NCBI RefSeq assembly: GCF_000182925.2 | Contig: NC_026504.1 | Coordinates: 4,588,001 to 4,652,000, forward strand | Length of the DNA stretch: 64,000 nt | From: Neurospora crassa OR74A | Lineage: Eukaryota > Ascomycota > Sordariomycetes > Sordariales > Sordariaceae | Reading direction: 5' to 3' | Shown: piece after piece, positions 10,932 to 24,184 of the stretch | Position numbering within the stretch: the stretch's first letter is position 1 | Layout of the letters: each line of letters begins with the position of its first letter | Notes under the pieces: model-generated | Seen by the model: only the letters and a program-made list of their open reading frames with translations | Databases searched by the model: none | Told to the model about the DNA's origin: nothing | Program-made: the position numbers and the translations under genes

Positions 10932-12909
10932 ATGGGCAAGCCCCCAGCATACCTTTTCGTTGTGAGGTAAGCTGGATTTTTCGTGTACCTTGATGGCCAC
11001 GGCGTTGCTTCCTGCATGGCATCTTGTGGCCATTCGTGTCCCCAACTTTGTCCGGACGTAACTGACCACGCTACCAAACAGGCACGGATTGCGTCTCGAT
11101 GTAGCCGACAAAGACTGGCATCTCACGTCGCCGACCCCCTACGATCCCCCCCTCACCTATGGTGGCTGGAACCAAGCCAAAAACCTTGGAGCTCGGATAG
11201 CGACCATTATCCGAGAGAGAGTCGAGGAGGATGAGACAGCTGCCAAGGCTGCAGCGCAAACCGATCCCTCGGCGAAACCGAAACGCAAACGTTACGAGGT
11301 CGTCATCCACAGCTCCCCGTTTCTGCGATGCATCCAGACCTCCGTTGCCATTAGTGCCGGCTTAGCACAAGACTCGACCCCATTCGGACCCTCTACGGGT
11401 GGCGATGACAAAGAGCTTTCAGGGAACTTTGCCCACGGACACCGAGCAAGGCCGTCAACTGCGTCCAATTCCGCTTCTGGCCCAGCACCCTTAAAGATAC
11501 AAGTAGTTCAAGGGACGGCCATCCGCAAATCTGTTCTCCGGCTGGACGCTTTTTTGGGCGAGTGGCTGTCACCTAGCTACTATGAGCTCATCAGCCCGCC
11601 ACCCGAGTCTGTCATGATGCTTGCAAGCGCCAAGGCAGATCTCCTCAGACGCGAAGATTACAGCAGCTACCCTCATTTCAACGCTTACAATCACTCAAAT
11701 CTCCAAGGGCAGCTTTGGAGCCCGACCCCGCAGCGCACGCACAGCTCCATTGACCTTCTGGAAAAGGGTGACCTGCCCGGTGTGGCCAGTTCTGTGCCTA
11801 GGAGCGAGAGCGCCAGTAGCCAAAGTACCTGCCAGTCCCAACCCGATTCTGCCCTGCAATCGGCCAGTCATCCTTTCCCAGCCATGGGCTACGTCCCCCC
11901 AGTTCCCCATTATGCAATCAACAACAATAGCACTATTCCTGCGGGTTATGTCGCACATGCTCGGGATGCGTGCTGTGATATTGACTACCAATGGGATTCG
12001 ATGCGGGCTCCTCTTGAATGGGGCGACGGTGGCTCCTTCCCCGAAGAATGGACCTCGATGCATTCAAGGTTTCGCGCAGGTATTCAGATGCTAGTTGACT
12101 GGTACTCCAAGGCCGAGCACCCTACCAAGATGGTCACCAAGACGGTCTCTCGGTTCGGCCGGAGAGAGTCAACTCAGGCCCAGGAACCCGAAGACAGCGA
12201 CGACGTGGAGATCGAATCTATCGTTATCTTGGTATCGCATGGTGCGGGATGCAATGCACTGATTGGCGCCATTACCCATCAACCAGTCCTCGCAGACGTT
12301 GCCATGGCGTCACTTACAATGGCGGTTCGGAAACCTGATCAGGAAATACATGAGAACATCCAGCGAACGAACACAGGCCAGAAGGGAACGATACCCGTCC
12401 ATCACTACTATGATCTCAAGTTGTTTGCCAACACGGACCATCTGCGTATCCCTGGCCAAGCACCGAATCTGTCGCGGTCTACATCCATCTCCGTTGCTAG
12501 TGTCGCCACTGCCCGGAACCGTTACACTCACTCTCACTCTATTTCCACGTCGAATTTCTCCTACCAAGAAACAGTGAGAGGGGGAGGGGATGTGCCTAAC
12601 AATTCCCTGAGCGCCAGTCGCAGAGGCTCTAGTGGCTCCTCCACCACTCCTAGGTTTGTATTTGGTACTTCCAGTGCCACCAACGGAAGTGGAGGTGGTA
12701 TTACGGTTGGAAGTGGTGTCTCATCATTCGGCTTGAGTAAGCCTTCGAGTCTGTCAATAGGTCGTGGACGTAAGACTTCTATAGGCCTGTGGTCACCAAC
12801 CAGTCTCCGCAACAGTACTGGATTCGATGATGACGATGACGATGATAACATGGTCCTCAATTTTGGTACACCAGCAAATGATTCCAAACCTTCGACTATG
12901 AAATCGTGA
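10932..12909 (+). CDS. Histidine phosphatase superfamily (phosphoglycerate-mutase-like) protein
   Basis: Exon 1 (10932-10966) encodes MGKPPAYLFVVR, and a 115-nt phase-2 intron (GTAAGC donor, CAG acceptor) splits the codon before the catalytic histidine. Exon 2 (11082-12909) gives a 620-aa protein in all. The RHG signature at residues 12-14 places the phosphohistidine nucleophile at His13. SSPFLRC supplies the usual phosphate-binding Arg, FLGEWLS lies in the middle, and VSHGAG supplies the second catalytic His at about residue 398. The domain is split by a Ser-rich insert at about residues 215-290. The C-terminal 150 residues are low-complexity Ser/Gly with a run of seven Asp near the end, probably disordered. 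It resembles the UBASH3-like fungal branch more than glycolytic mutase; the substrate is unknown. Confidence 0.87.
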
Positions 12910-15888
12910 CCTAGAGGTCAATTCGGCGATTAGTTCAACGACATCGTGCGGGCAACCATCCCTCGCAACAATTTCCTTGGTTGTATTCAGCATCATAAGC
13001 ATACGGGATAAGCGGGCGTTTTGGGTTTATTTTACAACTTTGTCTTGCCCCAATACCAGAGTATGGGGGTCTTTTTCTTGGGTGTGGAAACTGGAGAACT
13101 TAGGATGTCTTTGGATTCGGTCCGGGCATTAGGAGAAAACAGGAGAGAAAAAAGGATAGGACACATGTGGGTGTACGCCCTCGCGGAAGAATGAACCCAT
13201 TCAGCTTGTTTGCCTTGCTTTTATTTCTTAGGGCTCTACGGTTATGGTAACACGGCGCAAACGGTGTTTTCTCCCCTCCTCAATCTCCCAAGCATAGGTT
13301 AATCTGTATCAATAAAAATGCAGTTATATTTTGAATTACAATACCGTTCCTTCTCACCTATACGAATACCGTTTGTGCATAGCATGTACGTACACAGCTG
13401 GCCACAGAACATATAAACCATTGGTCAAGGCGTCGTCTGGTGTGTTATTGAACAGCAAAGCTAGCTCACCAGTTGTCAAGCCAATCATTGTTTTCCATGA
13501 AAACAAAAGGTTTCTGATCACATTGCTGCGAACCACACTAACCACCAGATGCGATTGAATTCGCGACTCCTACCTGACCCTGCTAACATGTTTCACCGCC
13601 ATAGGATAAATCAAAGTTGAAAGGGTGCGCAGGGTATAGGCGGGTAGTACTTTGAGTTGTAGCTTTTTTTTCCCCATTGTGCTTCGGAAAGAATGCCTCT
13701 ACCATACCTAGCGAGGCCTAGGTAGGTACATACATGGTAAAATAAACAAGATAAACCCACATTTTTTTCGGCCAAACCGAGGACCCGACCTTGCGATTTT
13801 CCTAGGTAGCCGTCTACCGTAGCCCAAAGGGAAATCATATACTTTTAGTTTTACCAATCACGCTGATTCCGAACACAATGTCATTCGTCTGAAATCTTGT
13901 CCTTTGGAGGATATGCATCCAAAAGCTGACAAAACGCCATCATTTCTCGACTTTTGGACGCTCATCTAGATGAGAGGTGCCCAGATGGCCATAGGATTGC
14001 CAAGACAAGATCATGCGTTTCGTTGGCGGTGGGAATGACTCTCTTCTTGTTTGAGTACACTACAATTGATTCACCCCTGGAGAGACCGTTGGCGCGGGCG
14101 GGACTTGACAGAAAAACCAACGGGACAACCAACACCGGAGAATTGGACAAAGAGTAGTATAAACCAAAGTCTCGAAAACGCATCTGGAAGTTTTGCAGAC
14201 CCCCTGTCACAAGGACCGCGCTAACAAACATTCCGAGCATTAACTTATACGGCCTGGATTTTGTTTCAACAACATGCCACATGTTTGAACTGATAAAGCC
14301 CCTTAATCTGGTTGGTGGTGTCGGCTCAAAGGATATGAGTCGGAAACTTTTCTATCCCCCTTTTTTTCCTTCTTCTTGCCGTTTTCTTGCCTTTTCTCAC
14401 TCTTCTTGCGCGAATGGTTACATCCAACTGTGAATTTTAGGACGTATTTAGGCTGTGATTGAGCCCTTGATCATATATATCGGACGGGAATCGAACGGCC
14501 ATCGAACTACCTTACGGATTGGGGCTGACCAGTGGCACCCGACGGCGGGTGACGATGCCCTGTGGGCAAGGACAGAGAAACGTTTTGTGTGGAGTGTTTT
14601 GCTAAGGTACCCGCGGCCACTATCGATGCAGTGTTGAATCCGCCTTAACCCCGGCGCGCCCCGGGTCGCGCGCCGAAGCATGGACCCCTGAGACTCACTT
14701 GCTGCCACCGATCTTGAAAGGATCTCGGGGGGGTGTCTGTCTCGTTCAGATTCGGCGCTCCCGTGCCACCCAAGGAGGGCCCACGGGGGTGCACTCTCTT
14801 GTACATTTCACTTGGTGAATACTACTATACCCAATAACAATAACATTTGTACTGCAGGTATCTCCAGGAGACTGTGTACTTTGGCGGGAGGCACCGGCAG
14901 CTTTAAGGGAGGGCACTGCCCCTGGGGGGGTTTGACAGAGAACATGTCTGATGTCACCCCCTAACCCACCTACCCACCCAACCCAACAACCTTCAGAAGA
15001 TTGAAAAATTTCACGCCCGGTTCTGCGACAGAAAACTTTCCGGATCACCGCTACTACTCCATGGAGATGATAGCAAACATTCTGTCCGCCGGTGATAAGT
15101 ACCTACGTACTGTCTGTTGGGGTCGGGGATACGGTTTCGGCCGAGTCATCTCTAGATTTCATGCGTGGGATGTTTCTGGCCCTTTCCTCGGCAGATATTT
15201 TCACAATTCAGGGCAAATCGGGTCGCATCAGCCCTGCCACTGCCCAGTCAAACGTGCGGTTGTGTCCCTGCAACCTGCCGAGCATTGAGCACTCGCGTAG
15301 AGGCCGTAGAGTCGCAGGCAGAAGCCCTAGACCCCCTTCGACTCTGGTCGATAATCCTGCCCATCAGCCCATCCATATCCTGACTTTTCGGTCGCATCCC
15401 GGACACTGAGCAGACGTTTTGGCCACTCGTTCGGCCTCATGCTCGTGTTTCGCGGATCCGGGCTTAGTATGTACAGACGCATTATCCATGCATATGTGCT
15501 ATCAAGACAGGGCGCATAACGTCACCGCTCTCTGTTGCGGGCGTTTCCGCCGCGGGCGCGGACGGCTCGTTGGGCCACGATAACGAACGAAGCTACGACG
15601 CTACACTTGGCATCATCCATGACCACCACAACACAAGGACCTGCCACGGACCTTTTTTTTTTTTTTAGTGACATACTTGAGATAACAGCTGTTGTGGAGG
15701 CTTCTTTATATATATCGTGGTCCTCTGGTCGTCACGCCGGCCTACCCTTTCCCAAGTTTCTATCAGACAATCGAGCACCTAGCGATATCACACCCTTTAG
15801 ATCTACGGCTTTGTTCAACGAGCCTTTAATATTACTTCCATCCGATTCAAACACCTTGTCGATATTACATCGTTCAGACAGCGACCAG
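12910..15888. other. Intergenic region, about 3 kb
   Basis: Between the histidine-phosphatase and F-box genes. It contains an AATAAA at about 13,310-13,315, TAGGTA-type words at about 13,705-13,735 and 13,801, a GC-rich imperfect inverted repeat at about 14,653-14,674, and a T-run near 15,652-15,666. I find no supported gene or RNA. The open frames present lack motifs and splice support. Confidence 0.5.
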
Positions 15889-17575
15889 ATGGGTCCTACA
15901 AGCGCCATGGACTCGTTGCCCAACGAGGTATGTGATGTTATCATGATGTTATCCAGGCCTTATCACTTACACGAAATCCCCTATCTTGGCCCCTCCTATC
16001 GCACTAGCGCCAAGCTTCATCCGCTAACACCACCCCGAAAACCAGATTCTAAACGACATCCTCGACCTGCTTCCAACTCGCGCTCTTCTGCCGCTTGTTC
16101 GTGTAAACAGCCATTTCTACTCGGTCGCTTTGCACATTCTCCACCAGCGCCTTTTGCAGGCCGCTGCCCTTCCAGAACATCGCCTCATCCTTGAATGCTA
16201 CCACCCAAGCGCGAAGCTCTCGACCCCATACCTATACTGCGATTATCTCCGCACAGATAAGATCGGTGCTGGTCCCAATGGCGACGAGGAAGCCAACGGG
16301 CCCGAACCCGAGCCAACGCTTGCCGGACTAAAGGGCCTATACTCGCACTTCAGACCCGTCGTTCAGGAGGAGAATCGCCGACCGAGGCTACGCTATCCAA
16401 GACGGCAGCAGCAGCAAGCCAACAACGGAGAGCCATCCACAGATGCCGCCGACCACCGACCGTCCGAGGAGGTCTTCCTCGACGAAGGCGAGCTGTTCTC
16501 CCAGCTCTGCTGCACAACTAACCTCGTCAAGGTTGGACCGAAGCCCGGCTTTTTCCTCAGCAACGTCAATGTAAGCGACGGCATTATGCGTGTCTGGCGC
16601 AGTTGGTTATCCGACCAAACCAATTCCACGCTCTCATCAGTAGCATCGTCGGCGTCCTCATCAACCACAGACCTTCACGCCACTGCGAAGAGAAGCGCGC
16701 AGCGAGAAGCAACCCGAGAAAAAGCAACCGAATCCCCCGAGGAAAGACTCGCCAGGCTAGCGGAAGCCAAAGCAGCCAGGACCGTTCTCTGGGCTGATCC
16801 CGAGCGGAACGTGGGCGTTCGCTTCCGTGTTACGAAGAAGGCGACCGACGATTACATCAACAACCGCCACTACCGGCGCGAGCAGCCGCTGCTTGTGCCA
16901 GCCGACGAAGCGTTCGATGAAGAAGAACAACCGGTTGCCTATCAGCTCGAGTTTGACGAGGTGCTGGTTAGGTCGAGCAGGTTGCTCTTCACGATGCAGA
17001 AGAGCGAAGAAGTTAGCGAAGGTGCGGGAGGGAACCATGAAGGTACGGCTATCATTGTGTCTTTTGCATGATCGCGAGCTGCTATTCCTTTTTCCCCTTC
17101 TCCTATCTGATCCAATCCCCTGTTCCCCAATGGAAGCAACAAGATTGAGCGTCTGGCGAGACCAAGAGAAAGAAGGGAATGGTAAGTAGTATGGTTGTTC
17201 CAAAACGATGCCGGTCTGCACATGGGGAGAAGGTTGGACGGAGGGGGGTGTTGAGGTGTGATAGACCGATTCACCACGGTTCGTTCACCCCAATCTCCTG
17301 CCGTTTGGCGCTTTTGCCCATGTGTTCGCGAGCAAGGTTGGATCGACAAGACTGTTTTGAAACCGAGTTGATATGGGTCACACCAACATTCTTTTCCGCA
17401 TTAAACGAAGCATAGCTAACACTTTTTTCTCGCTATAGCTGTCTTCATGGACCCAACCGGCCCAGTTTCAATTCCAGTCCAGATGATTTTCTGGCCTTCG
17501 ATGCTCATTGGCGGTGACTCGAACACTTTCCATTGGAACCACATGAGCGCCTTGGAGATGACCGGTCGGGCGTAA
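15889..17575 (+). CDS. F-box domain protein
   Basis: A probable substrate adaptor of an SCF ubiquitin ligase. Two in-frame ATGs, at 15889 and 15907, are possible starts; the second begins MDSLPNE and fits the F-box best. Exon 1 ends at 15927. A 118-nt phase-0 intron ends at 16045 (GTATGT donor, GCTAAC branch point). Exon 2 (16046-17042) continues the F-box as ILNDILDLLPTRALLPLVRV, the classic LP...I...L...L...RVN pattern. It then has an Arg/Gln-rich linker and a charged Ala-rich stretch. A third exon at 17439-17575 is inferred: the donor after GAA-G joins an acceptor preceded by GCTAAC and a T-rich tract, and the frame then reads to a stop at 17573. Total is 384 aa from 15907. Without that 396-nt intron the frame ends at 17071, so the C-terminus is less certain than the F-box. 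Confidence 0.75.
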
Positions 17576-20500
17576 TCGGCTTCTTTCTCCAAATACGCTG
17601 AACATGGGAGACGATTGCCAATTGCAGTGGTTTATCCCGGTCTCTGCTCACTCGACACTGAACTTTTTTTTTTTCGTCAAACGACGCCATCCCCACTTCT
17701 TTCACTTTGTTTCCGACACGAAGCTTGAGGTTCTCCCAACGGAACGGAACTAGACCACTCGAACACCGATAGACAAGATGAGCTACACGGGATAGATGGG
17801 ATAGAAAGTGACATGGGATAAGACAGACAGGATAAGAAGGGGCTCTACAAGGCACCTAGAGATACAGATGCGATTAAGTCTATTGCAGACATGGGTTTCG
17901 AGGAGTTCTATGGAGTTTCGAAAAGGATAGTTTGGAGATTTTTGTTTCTTTTTAGATGTTTTCCTTAGTGTCTGGCATCGCAGCCAGCTAGTGAATCCAA
18001 TTGAGATCATTTTTTTTCTCAACCTCCTCGAAGCCGCTTGAAAATCTCATGAGTTCAAACACAAAAGGGATGGAAAGGGTTTTCGAGTCTCAATCTTCAA
18101 GACTGTGTCATGGAATATCAACGTCCGGGGAACAGCTTTTGACGATCGAAAACATCACCAATTGAGGATTCACATTCGACAACACAAGTTCACGCTATAT
18201 CATCTTTTCCACGGAACAAAGGGATGAATTGAGGGAGAGAAAGTCCAGGGCGTTAGAAACAAAGATGAAGAAAAAAAAAGCCTGCTCTTGGACTCTGGCT
18301 TTGGAACACGTTGACTTGACGACACCCAAAATGACACTCCACCACGTTGACTGACTGACTGACTGACTTGCAGCCAACGAACGAGTAAAGTAGTTCAGCG
18401 GGTACATTATCGTAAGACGATCTAAATGAACCCAGCAGCAAGACCGACATGCTATTTTTGTATAATATTGCACAACAATTACTTACCTACCTGTAGGTAC
18501 TTACTTGAACGGTTCTCTCCGTGTGGTAGGTCTTCTATGAAAGGTCCCGGCTGTATGTATTTGGCGATTGGTACGTACCTCGAGGGAAGAAGATGATGTT
18601 ATATCTATACACATACCGTGGACAAGGGACATGAAGAAGAAGGCAGCGGGTTCCCGCGATGAGCGGTTCCAGCCCTTTGTTCGTGTAGATGAATGGTTGG
18701 ACGGACGGAATCTGTTTTTTTGAATGTGTAACCACACTTTTTGGGTCTTGATGGGCATGGGAGGGACAGGGCGGGCTGGTGAGGCTGGATCAAAGGAGCT
18801 GATCCTGCTGTTTGGACTGGACTGAAAGGCGTTCAATCCGTTGCGCTCAATGTGTGGGGGAGTGAGGTGTAGTTGGAAGAATAATTGTACTGATGGTGAG
18901 GACTGAGAAGGGAGAAAAAGTTAAAGCGGAGAAGGAAGTGGAAGTGGGTGGTGCCCTTGATTCCGTCATTGTCCAGGGTTATTTTGCACTAACAATTTCT
19001 GGATCACCCACCCCCTGAGCGAAGTAAACAAGGAATGGAACCTCGAGTTCACTACCTTAGAGGTACCTAGCGATGGGAGCGCCGACGGAAGGGAAGGTGG
19101 TGCATCTTTCCGACGCGGTGTCCTCGTGTGAGTGAAGATAAGAATAACGTCCCTCTGCGAGGTCAAAACAGGGCGGCGTCAAGCGCAATATAAGGGAAAT
19201 GGCATTGCTGCTCACCTACGTATTGTCTCGATACAGTCGAGTCCAATTCCTTGAAGGGGCTTTTTGTGTGTACGGGCGTAAACACCCGACACCAGCTACC
19301 TACAGGGACGGTTTCACTGTGAAGATGTACCCCTTGCAGCAGCGGAGACATCTCAGGAACCACACTACACTACACCCCCTGTGGTACACCCCTGTACGTG
19401 CTATCATAGCTCCCTTCGCTATGTTCCGCGTCCTGATTGTCCAGTCGCATCCAATGGAGGAGAGCGCCTCCGAACTGTGGTTGAGATTCTGATTTTTTTT
19501 TTTTTTTTTTTTCAACCTAAAGGTAACAATGAGATGAGCCAGCCATGTTATGACCTGGTCCGATGCTGTCCGACACTCGGGAGAGGCAGGTAACGATCGA
19601 TGCATTAAGTTGTGTTCTCGTGTAGCAGTTAGGTTACGAAGCGGCAATTTGCCTGCGAAAACCGCAACAATTCGTAGACGAAAAATAGGACGGGAGAAGG
19701 AACACCCAAAGCTGCACGGGAAGGTGCAGGGGGAAGAGCGCCAAGAGGAAAGTTTTACGGGCAGGTGCCGTGACACAAAGTGCTTCTTTCCTTTTTCTCT
19801 GTTTTCGTTGGAAGAACTGGAACCCGATGTCATTTTTCAATTTTTTTTTCTCTTCTTTTTTCATTCTTTTCCCCCCCGCTGTTTGTTTCTACCAACAGAC
19901 ATGCCGGATGGTGGTTGGCGCACCTTGCCTAAATGCGCGACAGATCTGAAGCGTCACCAATGAGGCTCCCTTGTGTGAACTCAACCCCTCTTTTTCTTTC
20001 CTTCTGTCAAGTTGGCGATCAAACCGGCAGTATAACCGTTTCTGGTCGGTGCGGTAGTCGGTGCGGAACAGGTCGACGCCGTGGCTCCCGAGACATTCGC
20101 GCCCCCTCCCGCTTCAAGTCCTGTTTCAGCTCGCTGAAAATAAGGTGGTTGAGTGTGCAACCGACTGCTTCGGTGTCCAGCGGTGTCATGGCGCTGGCCT
20201 GGATGATTGCCGACCCGACCACCCCCAGAACTCGCTTGCAACTCAAACATACCTACCCACGGATCGAGGTGGGTCCTATTATCCCTGAAGCTCTGAACTT
20301 TGAGGTTGCTTCCTGTACCCGACTGGGGGACAATGAACCAGCTACATACGAATCGTTCGTGAGGGACTCCTGGGTACGACATGGATACTCGGCGGTGCGG
20401 CATGGGCTGATGGCCTTTCTGTCGCTACAAAGAAGAGAAGTCATATGGCAAGTGTCCTGTGCATGCCAAGTGTTTTTCGGTTTGTTTTCCGCTTGAAAGG

Positions 20501-21159
20501 TTTCTTTTTCTGAAGGCAAATCGAGGTGAATGCGGGAGACGAACAAGCTGGGAGCTTGGGAAGAGGGAGCCAAACACAGGGAAAAAAAAGGCTTCAACAT
20601 TCCTTTTCGACCTTTCCCCCACGAATCAGTTTCCGGCAGGGTGGTAATCATCTACCCTGTCAACAAGTAGGGATCCTATCCATCTCTGTCTTGCCGTGCC
20701 CGGAACTGTTCCGACTTTGTGTTACTAGCCGATGCTCCCTCATGGCGCACTTGATCGTCGCGGGCCCTCCTCCTCGAGGTTCTCATACTGACTAGCCCCA
20801 GTTGTCAAAGGCCATACTAGACGTAGGCGTCAATATCTGGCATGGAGGGCTCAACGTCATGAACAAGGCTCTTGGTCTCACAAGCGTGAAATGTGCCCGA
20901 TCATGTGTGGGCCTCCTCGTGTGTGACATGCCCCGTCATTCTCTTAATACCGTTGTCGAGTGACCCTTCCCATGCTCATGTTTCCCTCTTTGCTCCTCTT
21001 GCCAGTCCATTCCTCGTTTGTGTCACTCGACTGCTTCGTTATCGACTGCTGGACAGCGACAACGGGACAACAACACTCGCTTTGGTAACAAGCAGCTGGG
21101 TCGTGCTTTGGAACACAACAAGTTGGGTCGTCGAGAGTACTCGGCTTGGGATTTTGGAA
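17576..21159. other. Intergenic region, about 3.6 kb
   Basis: Between the F-box and MFS genes. It holds a TGAC tetranucleotide run at about 18,347-18,369, TAGGTA words at 18,482-18,503 and 19,059-19,070, a roughly 20-nt T-run at about 19,494, and more T-rich tracts at 19,840-19,870. A frame at 20,019-20,403 (minus) has somewhat protein-like composition, but I see no signal peptide, motif or splice evidence and do not call it. No RNA gene was recognised. Confidence 0.5.
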
Positions 21160-23277
21160 ATGGACAACCGGAATATAGTCGGCCTCAGCATGGCGTTGCC
21201 GCCACCTCCCCTTCCTACCAAGGAACCTTTCAGGCCATCTTCTACAAGTCCGCAGGAGACAATGCCTTCTACAAGCACACCGCCAGCACCAAACAGACCG
21301 CTACCACCGACACCACACCCAAGGAAAAGCACAACACACAGCCGATCTGGATCAGTGTCAAGCACTTTCAGTTCTCCAAGCCCGCCGCCGATTCAACCAC
21401 CACCACCCTTAAGATTACAAGCTTCGCTGAGCACGATCTCGGAAACACGGCCCGAAACGGCGTCATCACTAGGAAAGAAATCTGGGAATTCAACACTACA
21501 CACACAGTCGTCATGGACATCTCTAGCTTCGACCACAAGGACCATCAAATATGGGCAAGGCAAGCACAGTGGAGTTGAGCTGTCGCCACAACCAAGTGAT
21601 GATCCTGAGGACCCATTAGTAAGTTCAAAAATCTTCTTGACACTCACTATACAAGTGCACAAGCTTACATTTTCAGAACTGGCACCGCTGGCGAAAGGAG
21701 ATCAGCTTTTATGCTCTTCTGCTGATGGTAGCTTTAACTGGAGTCATGAAGACAGCCTTCATCAGTGTAAATGCTCAGGCAGCTGATGGGTATCGTGTAT
21801 CATACACTGCCGCCGCCGCTTTGACCGGTGTTCCCTTGATTCTGTCTGCTTTTACTGGGCTCGTCAGTCTTATTACATCGAAAATATGTGGCAAAAGACC
21901 GCTGTATCTCATGTCATTAGTACTTTTATTCATTGGTACCGTATGGAACACCGGCGTGAGGACCAGCTACAGCCAATGCCTGGCCGCAAGGGTTTTCCAA
22001 GGTTTGGGATGGGGTGTCATTGATACGCTGGTCCAGAGTTCTATCTACGATATATTCTTTGTAAGTGCAACCCGACACTTCGTCGAAATCAGACTACTCT
22101 GTACATGACTCACGCTTTCAAGGAACACGAACGCAACCTTCGGCTTTCCATTTACACCGTTATCGTCGTCACAACTACATGGGGCCCACCACTGCTTGGT
22201 GGGATAACATCGCGAGGCCAGACTGGGTTCGAGTTACAATTCACAGTTCTCAGCTGCTTTTTTGTCCTTGCCGTCCCGGCCATTGCCCTCGGTGTGCCCG
22301 AGACAGCATATGACCGCACTAATGCACTACCTCGAATTGATGAGGGTGGTGAAAGTCCCTACAAGGAGTCCATGTGTCAGGGTATTTCACGGGACCGTAT
22401 CTTGGATGCCATCAACGACTACATTGTGAAGATGAAGCCATACTCCTACACCAGTGGATCGGCAGATTCGGTCACCCTGCTCGAAGCACCTCGTGCTTTC
22501 ATTGCACCTACTACGCTAATTCTCTTTTTCACATCCTTCTTTTCATATTCATCACTGTGGGCCTTGAGCTCGACTCTCTCCCTTCTGTTCCACTCTGTCT
22601 ACACCACAACCACCATTGGCGTTCTTATGACGGGTCCCTGGCTTCTCGCCACCGCTACAGCAACCGCCTTAGCGCTCTTACCGCTCTTCATACCTCGATT
22701 ACAGTCACGATTTCCCGTCTTGTCCTCTATACCAACGCAGTTCAACAACAAGGTCATCACGGTTGCCATCACAGCCGGTTCCTTCCTTTCCTTTATCGGC
22801 ATCCTTACCTTTGGCCTTCATACCAACGCGGGCATTGACAATGGCAAGATTTCGAGTACGAACCTCCCAGAAATCAGCTTCGTCCTCGGTCTCCTCGCTG
22901 CAGGGGCGTACATCTTCGACGCTATCTCTCGTCCCTTGATTAGCCTGAGCACTGCGTCAACCAGACACGAAAACGATATGATGGCCGGCGTGGCATGCTG
23001 GAGGACCTTGTTTGCTGGTATTCTGGTTATTGCGGGTCCTAGTGGGATCTCGACTTCGAGTAGCGGTGCGGCTCTGTCGTCAGGGTATGGGTTGAGAGAC
23101 ATGTGTATTGGGTTTGCAGTGGTACAGACAGTTATTGCGGCCATGGCGGCGGGTGTGTGGTGGTTCTACGGGGAGGAAGTTAGGAGATGGGATGGGATGG
23201 TGATGAAGTTGGAGGATTCAGGGGCGGCGGGAAAGAGATCGAAGGGAAGAGAGGGCAGTTTCTTTGATACGGATTAA
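21160..23277 (+). CDS. Major facilitator superfamily (MFS) transporter
   Basis: Three exons, 21160-21618, 21677-22060 and 22123-23277. Both introns are phase 0 (58 and 62 nt, GTAAGT donors), giving 665 aa. The ATG at 21160 was chosen because the conserved part begins well downstream; an in-frame ATG at 21190 is an alternative. About 155 N-terminal residues are a Pro/Ser/Thr-rich cytosolic tail. The membrane domain starts with EISFYALLLMVALTGVMKTA. GKRPLYL in the first half matches the loop 2-3 position of MFS proteins, and RVFQGLGWG is the usual TM4 signature. The acidic-basic FEHERNLRLS segment after TM5 and a long loop (about residues 345-400) precede the second six helices. It is probably a proton-coupled drug/DHA1-like carrier; the substrate cannot be told. 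Confidence 0.85.
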
Positions 23278-24091
23278 GGACCTCAAGGATGACGAACTGG
23301 CTTGGGTAAAGGATGAATGACTGCGACGAGTAATGACGGTATGGAAACGGTATGGACATAGGACACTCACTTACGACTCACGGACAGCGGACGGTAAACG
23401 GGCAAAAGGGAATAGTGGAACCGGTAGAGCATCTTCCTTTAGGAAAGGAACTTGGGCTGGAGAGCAATCGATCACTATGGGATGCTCGGTAGGACGGTAA
23501 TAGGGATCGTATGCTGTGGGAAATTTAATAGCAATAGCCAAACCCAACAGAAATAGTACTTCCAAATAAATAATCTTCGTTTCTGCCTTGCCAATGGTCT
23601 TTTCATTCGGGCCTCAACGATAAGGCCGAATTGAATAGGGTTGTAACTTCAGTTGTGCCTGATGACAGAAACGTCCTTATACCCCAGTGCCCCATTGATC
23701 TAACGGCGTGTGTCCTTCTAGAGGCCTTCAACTTTCCATGGGAGGGAGCTATGACGGATCCCTGGGAAGATCAAACAGGTGCGGAAACCGGAGTCAAGGC
23801 GGGAGAACGTGGGATGTGGAGATCAGGGGCGGCAACGGACACATGCGGCCACATCCCAAATACCTCTAGTTTTTGAGAGGTGCAGCAGGAATCTGAAGGG
23901 TGATGTCTCCGAAAGAAAACCATGATAAGAGTCGGTTAGAAGAATTTACCACTTCTTTACTTGGCCCTTCAAACATGACCGCTGCAGTACAGTTAGAATC
24001 TGGAACTACCATAGATCAAAAGAAAAACACCTATAGAAACGCTCGGAGGAAATCGAAAAGGGGGCGAGCCCAAAAGGAAAAAAAAAGTTAC
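23278..24091. other. Intergenic region between MFS gene and tRNA
   Basis: About 800 bp downstream of the MFS stop. AAATAAATAATC near 23,563 could provide a poly(A) signal for either strand. Nothing else was recognised. Confidence 0.4.
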
Positions 24092-24096
24092 AAAAA
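24092..24096 (-). terminator. RNA polymerase III terminator of tRNA-Ala
   Basis: Five T on the minus strand, four bases beyond the discriminator base of the tRNA. A longer T-run on the same strand at about 24,079-24,087 gives a backup terminator. Confidence 0.7.
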
Positions 24097-24099
24097 GAG

Positions 24100-24184
24100 T
24101 GGACGAGCTGGGAATCGAACCCAGGACCTTTCGCATGCTAAAGAACATGCTAAGCGAACGCTCTACCAACTGAGCCACACGCCC
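24100..24184 (-). tRNA. tRNA-Ala (anticodon AGC) with a 12-nt intron
   Basis: Read on the minus strand, the sequence folds as a cloverleaf. The acceptor strand is GGGCGTG, the D arm GCTC/GAGC, the anticodon stem TTCGC/GCGAA, and the T arm CTGGG-TTCGATT-CCCAG; the discriminator base is A. The anticodon AGC is at 24,150-24,148. A 12-nt intron at 24,147-24,136 sits after base 37, the canonical place. The mature length is 73 nt. The acceptor stem has G3:U70, the alanine identity pair, which supports the assignment independently of the anticodon. One T6-T67 mismatch in the acceptor stem is odd. No CCA is encoded, as normal in eukaryotes. Confidence 0.93.

Noticed and set aside
19981-20403. Possible small secreted protein on the minus strand
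   Set aside because: No signal peptide at the start, no splice evidence, and competing frames in other phases.
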